From Nonomuraea ceibae (GTDB lineage: Bacteria; Actinomycetota; Actinomycetes; Streptosporangiales; Streptosporangiaceae): 64,000 nt of DNA. The first letter of the stretch is position 1; the number at the start of each line of letters is the position of its first letter. A program made the position numbers and the translations under genes. Of this stretch, positions 57,151-64,000 are shown one piece after another. The notes beneath the pieces are model-generated. The model searched no databases. It was not told the DNA's origin and saw nothing but the letters and a program-made list of their open reading frames with translations. The stretch spans positions 109,203 to 173,202 of the forward strand of contig NZ_JAHKRO010000007.1 in NCBI RefSeq assembly GCF_019396325.1, in the 5' to 3' direction.

Positions 57151-59880
57151 ATGTCCTTGAGCCGTCGTCAGCTCCTCCAGGCCGCGGGCGCGACCGCCGC
57201 GTTCACGGTCGCCGGCCAGGCGGCCGGCGCCTCCCCCGCGCTCGCCGCCGCCCTCCCCTGGGCCAGGCCCGACATCGGCGTCTCGGCCTACGAGTTCGAC
57301 CTCGGCCAGGTCCGGCTGACCTCCGGCCGCTGGCTGGACAACCAGAACCGCACCCTGGCCTACCTGCGCTTCGTCGACGTCGACCGGCTCCTGTACGTCT
57401 TCCGGGCCAACCACCGGCTGTCCACCGGCGGCGCGGCGGCCAACGGCGGCTGGGACGCGCCCGGCTTCCCGTTCCGCTCCCACATGCAGGGCCACTTCCT
57501 GACGGCCTGGGCGCAGGCCTACGCCGTGCTCGGCGACACCACCTGCCGGGACAAGGCCGACCACATGGTGGCCGAGCTGGCCCGATGCCAGGCGAACAAC
57601 GCCGCCGCCGGGTTCACCGCCGGCTATCTGTCCGGCTTCCCCGAGTCGGACATCACCGCCGTGGAGAACCGCACGCTGAACAACGGCAACGTGCCGTACT
57701 ACTGCATCCACAAGACGCTGGCCGGGCTGCTGGACGCCTGGCGGCTGATCGGCAACACCCAGGCCAGGACCGTGCTGCTGGCGCTGGCCGGATGGGTGGA
57801 CGCCCGCACGTCGCGGCTGAGCCAGAGCCAGATGCAGGCGATGCTCGGCACCGAGTTCGGCGGCATGAACGCCGTGCTCACGGACCTGTACCAGATGACC
57901 GGCGACGCCCGCTGGCTGACCACGGCCCGGCGCTTCGACCACGCGGCGGTGTTCGACCCGCTGGCCTCGGGCCAGGACCGGCTCAACGGGCTGCACGCCA
58001 ACACGCAGGTGCCCAAGTGGATCGGCGCGGCCCGGGAGTACAAGGCGACGGGCACGACCCGCTACCGCGACATCGCCGCCAACGCCTGGTCCATCACCGT
58101 CGGCGCGCACACGTACGTGAACGGCTCCAACAGCCAGGCCGAGCACTTCCGCGCCCCCGACGCGATCGCCGCGCACCTGACCAGGGACACCGGGGAGGCG
58201 TGCAACACGTACAACATGCTCAAGCTGACCCGGGAGCTGTGGCTGCTGTCGCCGACGCGGGCCGACTACTTCGACTACTACGAGAACGCCCTGCTCAACC
58301 ATCTGATCGGGCAGCAGGACCCGGCGAACCCGCACGGGCACGTCACGTACTTCACGCCGCTGAACCCCGGCGGGCGGCGGGGTGTCGGCCCGGCCTGGGG
58401 CGGAGGCACCTGGAGCACGGACTACAACTCGTTCTGGTGCTGCCAGGGCACCGGGATCGAGACCAACACCAAGCTGATGGACTCGATCTACTTCCACGAC
58501 GGCACCACGCTGTTCGTGAACCTGTTCGTGCCCTCCACGCTCGACTGGGCACGGCGCGGCATCACGGTCACCCAGACGACCTCCTACCCGGTCGGCGACA
58601 CCACGTCCTTGCAGGTCACCGGCAACGTGAGCGGCTCGTGGACGATGCGCGTGCGCATCCCGGGCTGGACGCAGGGCGCGACGGTCAGCGTCAACGGGGT
58701 CCGGCAGGACATCGCCACGACGCCGGGCAGCTACGCCGCCCTCACCCGGTCGTGGGCCCCGGGCGACACCGTGACCGTGCGGCTGCCGATGCGCGTGATC
58801 ATGAGGGCCGCCGCCGACGACCCCCGGGTGCAGGCCGTCACCTACGGCCCGGTCGTGCTGTCGGGCGACTACGGCAACACCGCCCTGTCGTCGGCCCCCA
58901 CGCTCACCCCGTCGTCGGTCACCCGGACCAGCGCCTCCTCCCTGACCTTCACGGCCACGGCCGACGGGGCGCAGGTGCGGCTGGGGCCCTTCCACGACGC
59001 GCACGGCCACAACTACGTCGTGTACTGGAACACCGGCGGCCCGGGCGGGAGCGGCGCGGCGAGCTTCCGGCTGATCAACGCGGCCAGCGGGCTGGCCCTG
59101 GGCATCCAGAACATGTCCACCGCCGACGGCGGCCTGGCCCTCCAGTGGACGGACAACGGCACCGCCGACCACGACTGGGTCCCGATCGCCGACGGCAACG
59201 CGGTGCGCTTCCGCAACGCGCACAGCGGCAAGGTGCTCGGCGTCGAGAACATGTCGACGGCCGACGACGCGCGGGTGCTCCAGTGGGGCGACACGGGCAC
59301 CGCCGACCACCGCTGGACGGTCGGCGACGCGGGCGACGGTTCCGTCAAGATCCGCAACGCGCACAGCGGCAAGCTGCTCGGCGTCCGCAACGGCTCGACG
59401 GCCAACGGCGCGCAGGTGGTCCAGGACTCCGACAACGGCAGCCCGGACAACCTGTGGCGGTTCGTACCGAACGGCGCGCGGCGCATCCAGAACGTGGGGA
59501 CCGGGATGGTGCTGGGCGTCACCGGCATGTCCACGGCCGACGGCGCGCTCGTCGTCCAGTGGGGTGACACCGGCACCGCCGACCACCTGTGGACGGCGGT
59601 CGTCGACAGCGGCGGCTACCTGCGGCTGCGCAACTCCCACAGCCAGAAGGTGCTGGGCGTGGAGAACATGGGCACCGCCGCCGGGTCGCGCGTCGTGCAG
59701 TGGGCCGACAACGGCACCGCCGACCACCGCTGGCGGCTGCGCCACGGGCCGGGGGTGACGTTCCGGATCCAGTGCGCCAACGGCGGCCGCGTCCTCGGCC
59801 TGGCCGGCACGTCGCAGGGCGCGCAGGTGGTGCTCGCCGACGACGGCGGCGCGAACGACATCCTCTGGAGGTTCCTGTGA
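57151..59880 (+). CDS. Secreted GH127 beta-L-arabinofuranosidase-like enzyme with ricin-type repeats
   Basis: The protein has 909 residues. ATG 57151 follows AAGGAG. A Tat signal (SRRQLLQAAGATAAFTVAGQ) leads into a GH127/DUF1680 catalytic region (about 45-620) with EACNTYNMLKLTRELWLLSP and SFWCCQGTGIETNTKLMDSI. The Cys pair and Glu there fit the zinc-cysteine site of GH127. Residues about 640-909 are six ricin-like repeats with S-x-K-x-LGVxNxST patterns and D-x-W ends. It should remove arabinofuranosyl groups outside the cell. The GTG of the next gene overlaps its stop. Confidence 0.85.
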   Translation: MSLSRRQLLQAAGATAAFTVAGQAAGASPALAAALPWARPDIGVSAYEFDLGQVRLTSGRWLDNQNRTLAYLRFVDVDRLLYVFRANHRLSTGGAAANGGWDAPGFPFRSHMQGHFLTAWAQAYAVLGDTTCRDKADHMVAELARCQANNAAAGFTAGYLSGFPESDITAVENRTLNNGNVPYYCIHKTLAGLLDAWRLIGNTQARTVLLALAGWVDARTSRLSQSQMQAMLGTEFGGMNAVLTDLYQMTGDARWLTTARRFDHAAVFDPLASGQDRLNGLHANTQVPKWIGAAREYKATGTTRYRDIAANAWSITVGAHTYVNGSNSQAEHFRAPDAIAAHLTRDTGEACNTYNMLKLTRELWLLSPTRADYFDYYENALLNHLIGQQDPANPHGHVTYFTPLNPGGRRGVGPAWGGGTWSTDYNSFWCCQGTGIETNTKLMDSIYFHDGTTLFVNLFVPSTLDWARRGITVTQTTSYPVGDTTSLQVTGNVSGSWTMRVRIPGWTQGATVSVNGVRQDIATTPGSYAALTRSWAPGDTVTVRLPMRVIMRAAADDPRVQAVTYGPVVLSGDYGNTALSSAPTLTPSSVTRTSASSLTFTATADGAQVRLGPFHDAHGHNYVVYWNTGGPGGSGAASFRLINAASGLALGIQNMSTADGGLALQWTDNGTADHDWVPIADGNAVRFRNAHSGKVLGVENMSTADDARVLQWGDTGTADHRWTVGDAGDGSVKIRNAHSGKLLGVRNGSTANGAQVVQDSDNGSPDNLWRFVPNGARRIQNVGTGMVLGVTGMSTADGALVVQWGDTGTADHLWTAVVDSGGYLRLRNSHSQKVLGVENMGTAAGSRVVQWADNGTADHRWRLRHGPGVTFRIQCANGGRVLGLAGTSQGAQVVLADDGGANDILWRFL

Positions 59881-61883
59881 GGCGCGTGCTCTCCATCCTG
59901 TCGTCCCTGCTCGTCGTGGGCGTGTTCCTGACCCCCCAGGCGTCGGCCGCCACGGTCGACACCAACGCCTGGTACGTGCTCGTCAACCGCAACAGCGGCA
60001 AGGCGCTGGACGTGTACAACCTCTCCACGGCCGACGGCGGCCGCATCACCCAATGGGCGCGCAACGACCAGAACCAGCAGCAATGGCAGTTCGTCGACTC
60101 AGGCGGCGGCTACTACCGGCTCAAGTCCCGCCACTCCGGCAAGGTCCTGGACATCTACAACTGGTCCACCGCCAACAGCGCCGCCATCGTCCAATGGACC
60201 GACCACAACGGCACCAACCAGCAATGGCGCCTGGCCGACAGCCCCGACGGGCACATCCGCCTCATCTCCCGCCACAGCGGCAAAGCCCTCGAAGTCCAAG
60301 GAGCCTCCACCGCCGACGGCGCCAACATCGTCCAGTACGACGACTGGGGCGGCGCCAACCAGCAATGGCAACTCGTCCGCGTCGACGGCGGCGGCTACAC
60401 CAACCCGGTCGTCTGGCAGGACTTCGCCGACGGCGACATCATCCGGGTCGGCGACGCCTACTACTACTCCGCCTCGACGATGCACTACTCGCCGGGCGCG
60501 CCGATCCTGCGCTCCTACAACCTGGTCGACTGGGAGTACGCCGGCCACTCGGTCCCGAGGCTCGACTTCGACTCCGGCGCCTACGACCTCAACGGCGGCC
60601 GGGCGTACGTGAAGGGCATCTGGGCCTCGACCCTGAACTACCGGCCCAGCACCGGCACCTTCTACTGGATCGGCTGCGTCGAGTTCGGCCGCACCTACGT
60701 CTACACCGCCTCCGCCGTGGACGGCACGTGGACCAAGCGCTCGCGGATCGACAACTGCTACTACGACGCCGGCCTGCTGGTCGACACCGACGACACCATG
60801 TACGTCGCGTACGGCAACGGGACCATCAGCGTCGCCCAGCTCACGCCCGACGGGCTCGGCCAGGTGCGGGCGCAGCAGGTGTTCCAGACCCCGAGCAGCG
60901 TCGGCACCCTGGAGGGCGCCCGCTTCTACAAGCGCAACGGCTACTACTACATCTGGCTGACCCGGCCCGCCAACGGCCAGTACGTGCTCCGCTCCACCTC
61001 GCCGTGGGGCCCGTACGAGATGCGCCAGGTCCTGCTCGACCTGCCCGGCCCCATCTCCGGCGGCGGCGTCCCCCACCAGGGCGGGCTCGTCCAGACGCAG
61101 AACGGCGACTGGTACTACATGGCGTTCGTCGACGCCTACCCCGGCGGGCGCATGCCCGCGCTCGCGCCGATCACCTGGAGCGGCGACTGGCCGTCCGTGC
61201 GGACCGTCGACGGCCGCTGGGGAGTCACGTACCCGAAGCCGAACATCCAGACCAGCCGCACCGTGGCCCCCATGATCGGCCCGGACGCCTTCACCTCGCC
61301 CGCCCTCGGGCACCGCTGGGAGTGGAACCACAACCCCGACACCAGCCGCTTCACCACCGGTGACGGCCTGCGGCTGCGGACCGCGACCGTCACGAACGAC
61401 CTCTACAACGCGCGCAACACGCTGACCCACCGCATCCAGGGCCCGTCGTCGACGGCGACGATCGAGCTCGACCACACGCAGATGGCGAACGGCGACCGCG
61501 CCGGACTGGCCATGCTGCGCGACCGGTCGGCGTGGATCGGCGTCAAACGCGACAACGGCGTCAGCCGGGTCGTGATGACCGACGGGCTGACCATGAACAG
61601 CTCGTGGCAGACCACCGGCACGGGCGCCGAGGCGGCGAGCGCGGCCGTTCCGAGCGGCCGGATCTGGCTGCGGGTCAGCGCCGACATCCGGCCGGGCTCC
61701 GGCAGGCAGGCCCGCTTCTCCTACAGCACCGACGGCAGCACGTTCACGAGCCTCGGCCCGGCCTTCACGCTGAACAACGCCTGGCAGTTCTTCATGGGCT
61801 ACCGCTTCGGGATCTTCAACTACGCCACGCAGTCCCTCGGCGGCGCGGTGACCGTGCGCCGCTTCGACCTCACCACCCCCTGA
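59877..61883 (+). CDS. Secreted CBM13-GH43 beta-xylosidase/arabinofuranosidase
   Basis: The protein has 668 residues with a GTG start overlapping the GH127 stop (GTGA). The signal peptide is [24 protein letters not shown]13 occupies residues about 26-172. The five-bladed GH43 domain follows, with [20 protein letters not shown] (catalytic Asp region), [20 protein letters not shown] and a Glu-bearing [19 protein letters not shown] segment. A C-terminal GH43_C2-like beta sandwich (about 470-668) completes it. The CBM13 DNA is almost identical to that of the next gene. Confidence 0.9.
   Translation: MRRVLSILSSLLVVGVFLTPQASAATVDTNAWYVLVNRNSGKALDVYNLSTADGGRITQWARNDQNQQQWQFVDSGGGYYRLKSRHSGKVLDIYNWSTANSAAIVQWTDHNGTNQQWRLADSPDGHIRLISRHSGKALEVQGASTADGANIVQYDDWGGANQQWQLVRVDGGGYTNPVVWQDFADGDIIRVGDAYYYSASTMHYSPGAPILRSYNLVDWEYAGHSVPRLDFDSGAYDLNGGRAYVKGIWASTLNYRPSTGTFYWIGCVEFGRTYVYTASAVDGTWTKRSRIDNCYYDAGLLVDTDDTMYVAYGNGTISVAQLTPDGLGQVRAQQVFQTPSSVGTLEGARFYKRNGYYYIWLTRPANGQYVLRSTSPWGPYEMRQVLLDLPGPISGGGVPHQGGLVQTQNGDWYYMAFVDAYPGGRMPALAPITWSGDWPSVRTVDGRWGVTYPKPNIQTSRTVAPMIGPDAFTSPALGHRWEWNHNPDTSRFTTGDGLRLRTATVTNDLYNARNTLTHRIQGPSSTATIELDHTQMANGDRAGLAMLRDRSAWIGVKRDNGVSRVVMTDGLTMNSSWQTTGTGAEAASAAVPSGRIWLRVSADIRPGSGRQARFSYSTDGSTFTSLGPAFTLNNAWQFFMGYRFGIFNYATQSLGGAVTVRRFDLTTP
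59952..60395 (+). repeat. CBM13 cassette copy 1 (444 bp)
   Basis: This stretch is identical to 61991-62434 except for three substitutions that I could find (C/T near position 17, A/G in GACATC/GACGTC, A/G in GGCAACTC/GGCAGCTC). The similarity stops sharply at both ends. Gln is written CAA before TGG far more often here than in neighbouring genes, which use CAG. Confidence 0.9.
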
Positions 61884-61897
61884 CGAAAGGCACAGCC

Positions 61898-63352
61898 GTG
61901 AAACGCAGATTCCTGACCGTCCTGGCGACGGTCGCCGTCATGCTGGCGAGCCTGTTCGCCGCCCTGCAGACCCAGGCCGCCCATGCGGCGACGGTCGACA
62001 CCAATGCCTGGTACGTGCTCGTCAACCGCAACAGCGGCAAGGCGCTGGACGTGTACAACCTCTCCACGGCCGACGGCGGCCGCATCACCCAATGGGCGCG
62101 CAACGACCAGAACCAGCAGCAATGGCAGTTCGTCGACTCAGGCGGCGGCTACTACCGGCTCAAGTCCCGCCACTCCGGCAAGGTCCTGGACGTCTACAAC
62201 TGGTCCACCGCCAACAGCGCCGCCATCGTCCAATGGACCGACCACAACGGCACCAACCAGCAATGGCGCCTGGCCGACAGCCCCGACGGGCACATCCGCC
62301 TCATCTCCCGCCACAGCGGCAAAGCCCTCGAAGTCCAAGGAGCCTCCACCGCCGACGGCGCCAACATCGTCCAGTACGACGACTGGGGCGGCGCCAACCA
62401 GCAATGGCAGCTCGTCCGCGTCGACGGCGGCGGCAACCCGGGACCGTGCGACCTTCCGTCGACGTACCGGTGGAGCTCGACCGGCCCGCTGGCGACGCCG
62501 AAGGCCGGCTGGGTCTCGCTCAAGGACTTCACCGTCGCCCCCTACAACGGCAGGCACCTCGTCTACGCGACCACGCACGACACGGGCACCCGGTGGGGCT
62601 CGATGAACTTCGGCCTCTTCGGCAACTGGTCCGAGATGGCCTCGGCCAGCCAGAACGCGATGTCCGCCTCGACGGTCGCGCCCACCCTCTTCTACTTCGC
62701 CCCGAAGAACGTGTGGGTGCTCGCCTACCAGTGGGGCGGGACCGCGTTCTCGTACCGGACGTCGAACGACCCGGCGAACCCGAACGGCTGGTCGGCGCAG
62801 CAGGTGCTCTTCTCCGGCAGCATCAGCGGCTCCGGGACCGGCCCCATCGACCAGACGCTCATCGGTGACGGCACGAACATGTACCTGTTCTTCGCCGGGG
62901 ACAACGGCAAGATCTACCGGGCCAGCATGCCCATCGGGAACTTCCCGGGCAGCTTCGGCACGAACTCGACCGTCATCATGAGCGACACGACGAACAACCT
63001 GTTCGAGGCCGTCCAGGTGTACAAGCTCCAGGGCCAGAACCGCTACCTGATGATCGTCGAGGCGATCGGCGCGCAGGGGCGCTACTTCCGCTCGTTCACG
63101 GCCACCAGCCTGGGCGGCTCGTGGACGCCGCAGGCCGCCACCGAGGCCAACCCGTTCGCCGGCAAGGCCAACAGCGGCGCCACCTGGACCAACGACATCA
63201 GCCACGGCGAGCTGATCCGCACCAGCCCCGACCAGACCATGACCGTCGACCCGTGCAACCTGCAGCTCCTCTACCAGGGGCGCAGCCCGAACTCCGGCGG
63301 CGACTACGGCCTGCTGCCCTACCGGCCCGGCCTGCTGACCCTGCAGCGCTGA
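61898..63352 (+). CDS. Secreted CBM13-GH62 alpha-L-arabinofuranosidase
   Basis: The protein has 484 residues. GTG 61898 has GAAAGG seven bases upstream. The signal peptide is [20 protein letters not shown]. The CBM13 spans residues about 30-178. The GH62 domain follows with [20 protein letters not shown] and [20 protein letters not shown], then [20 protein letters not shown] and [20 protein letters not shown] with the catalytic Asp and Glu. GH62 removes single arabinose side chains from xylan. It is the last gene of the unit and ends at a terminator. Confidence 0.93.
   Translation: MKRRFLTVLATVAVMLASLFAALQTQAAHAATVDTNAWYVLVNRNSGKALDVYNLSTADGGRITQWARNDQNQQQWQFVDSGGGYYRLKSRHSGKVLDVYNWSTANSAAIVQWTDHNGTNQQWRLADSPDGHIRLISRHSGKALEVQGASTADGANIVQYDDWGGANQQWQLVRVDGGGNPGPCDLPSTYRWSSTGPLATPKAGWVSLKDFTVAPYNGRHLVYATTHDTGTRWGSMNFGLFGNWSEMASASQNAMSASTVAPTLFYFAPKNVWVLAYQWGGTAFSYRTSNDPANPNGWSAQQVLFSGSISGSGTGPIDQTLIGDGTNMYLFFAGDNGKIYRASMPIGNFPGSFGTNSTVIMSDTTNNLFEAVQVYKLQGQNRYLMIVEAIGAQGRYFRSFTATSLGGSWTPQAATEANPFAGKANSGATWTNDISHGELIRTSPDQTMTVDPCNLQLLYQGRSPNSGGDYGLLPYRPGLLTLQR
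61991..62434 (+). repeat. CBM13 cassette copy 2 (444 bp)
   Basis: This is the partner of the 59952-60395 copy, offset by 2039 bp in direct orientation. See that entry for the differences. Confidence 0.9.
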
Positions 63353-63360
63353 GCCGATCC

Positions 63361-63388
63361 GGCGGGCCCGGCACGGTCCGGGCCCGCC
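63361..63388 (+). terminator. Strong terminator after the GH62 gene
   Basis: GGCGGGCCCGG (63361-63371) and CCGGGCCCGCC (63378-63388) form a perfect 11-bp GC stem with loop CACGGT, eight bases after the stop. Confidence 0.8.
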
Positions 63389-63470
63389 CTCGCCCTCTGG
63401 CTGGACCGCCGCCGTGGCCACGGAGCCGTCCGCGAGAGCACCGCACCGCCCGCCGGGCCGTGATCGGGTA

Positions 63471-64000
63471 TCAGGTCACGGCCAGGTGGACCCGGTGGTG
63501 GCGCGGGTTCTCGGCCTCGTCCAGCAGGGCGATGGCGAAGTCCGCGTACGACATGCGCGCCGCAGGGTCGCCGTGGTCGCGGATCTCGTAGCCGCCGGTG
63601 CGCCGCCCCTCGTGGTCGAAGTCGCCGGCCGGGCTGACGTACACCCAGTCCAGCGGGCCGGCCTCGGCCCGCAGCGCCTCCAGCCCGGCGGCGTGGGCCA
63701 GGCAGAAGGGCCGGAACTCGGCCGGGAACGCGGGCGCGTCCAGCAGCCGGACCCCGTCGGCGTCGTGCAGCAGCGAGGCGAGCCCGGCCGTGACGAGCCT
63801 GTCCAGCCCGGCCTCGCGCAGGCCGGCGGCCAGGGCGTGCGCGGCGTCGGTGAAGAACGTGCCGGAGCCGAGCGCCGCGGTCGTGTTGACCGCGTGGTCG
63901 TGACCGGCCGCGAGGGCGGCGACGGCCGCCGCGTCGGTGACGTCCCCGGCGGCGACGCGTACGCCGTCGTCCGCCGGGCCGGTGTAGCGGGACGGGGGGC
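63471..64000 (-). CDS. NAD(P)-binding (NmrA/SDR-like) oxidoreductase, 5' end outside the window
   Basis: The last 176 codons are visible. VRVAAGDVTDAAAVAALAAG and HAVNTTAALGSGTFF give the end of a Rossmann half. LVTAGLASLLHDADGVRLLD, LDWVYVSPAGDFDHEGRRTG and MSYADFAIALLDEAENPRHH match the C-terminal pattern of small NAD(P)-dependent oxidoreductases related to NmrA. The stop is at 63473-63471, convergent with the GH62 terminator. The nucleotide-binding N-terminus lies beyond 64000. Confidence 0.8.
   Translation of the reverse strand, partial: PPSRYTGPADDGVRVAAGDVTDAAAVAALAAGHDHAVNTTAALGSGTFFTDAAHALAAGLREAGLDRLVTAGLASLLHDADGVRLLDAPAFPAEFRPFCLAHAAGLEALRAEAGPLDWVYVSPAGDFDHEGRRTGGYEIRDHGDPAARMSYADFAIALLDEAENPRHHRVHLAVT

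Overview
The window is high-GC DNA (about 70 percent by eye, third codon positions almost always G or C) from an actinomycete. Tat and Sec exported CBM13 glycoside hydrolases, SARP/BTAD regulators, FxLD-type lanthipeptide remnants and LacI-type operators would fit a Streptosporangiaceae member such as Nonomuraea. That assignment is an inference, as no rRNA or housekeeping marker is present.

Region 1-4.7 kb is a decayed accessory zone: an RsbW-like ATP-binding regulator, a small XRE-type protein, a degenerate BTAD regulator, a C-terminal scrap of a lanthipeptide dehydratase (SpaB_C domain) and a frameshifted partner gene.

Region 4.9-20.6 kb is a dense defence island. In order it holds a complete ABC-three-component (ABC-3C) operon; a four-gene minus-strand operon coding for an unknown protein, a QueC/QatC-like deazaguanine synthase, an XRE-ImmA/IrrE protease and a PIN nuclease; a divergent TIGR04141/DUF6119 gene broken in a C7 tract; a Hachiman-like HamA/HamB pair; and a HEPN-like protein. 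An IS5-family element follows, then the 3' half of a tRNA with a CAT anticodon flanked by GTTGCTCG repeats. This is best read as the right attachment site of an integrated element whose cargo is the island to its left.

Region 22-32.7 kb starts the apparent chromosomal side. After an IS remnant and a broken GntR gene come a GH89 alpha-N-acetylglucosaminidase-like enzyme and a GPH-type transporter on the minus strand. Divergent from these are a ferredoxin, a ferredoxin reductase, a P450 and a beta-propeller protein, followed by an AraC regulator: a likely unit for uptake, hydrolysis and oxidation of a glycoside.

Region 32.7-43.6 kb has a secreted propeller/Ig-like protein, a SARP activator and a tightly packed seven-gene minus-strand operon: aminotransferase, SDR, UbiA prenyltransferase, GT4 glycosyltransferase, LPG-synthase-type membrane protein, EEP-family enzyme, sulfotransferase. 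It looks like a pathway to a polyprenyl-linked or sulfated glycolipid that I cannot identify.

Region 43.9-52.4 kb holds a GH18 chitinase, a truncated AHSA1 protein, a two-component pair, a membrane-anchored beta-lactamase-fold protein, an HxlR/aldo-keto reductase pair and a threonine-dehydratase/Lrp pair. Region 52.4-63.4 kb has two divergent secreted paralogues and an arabinoxylan locus: CE1 esterase-CBM13, GH10 xylanase-CBM13, GH127-ricin repeats, CBM13-GH43 and CBM13-GH62. The promoters there carry GAAA-N-TTTC palindromes and LacI-type operators. The last two enzymes share an almost identical 444-bp CBM13 cassette. A partial NAD(P)-binding protein closes the window.
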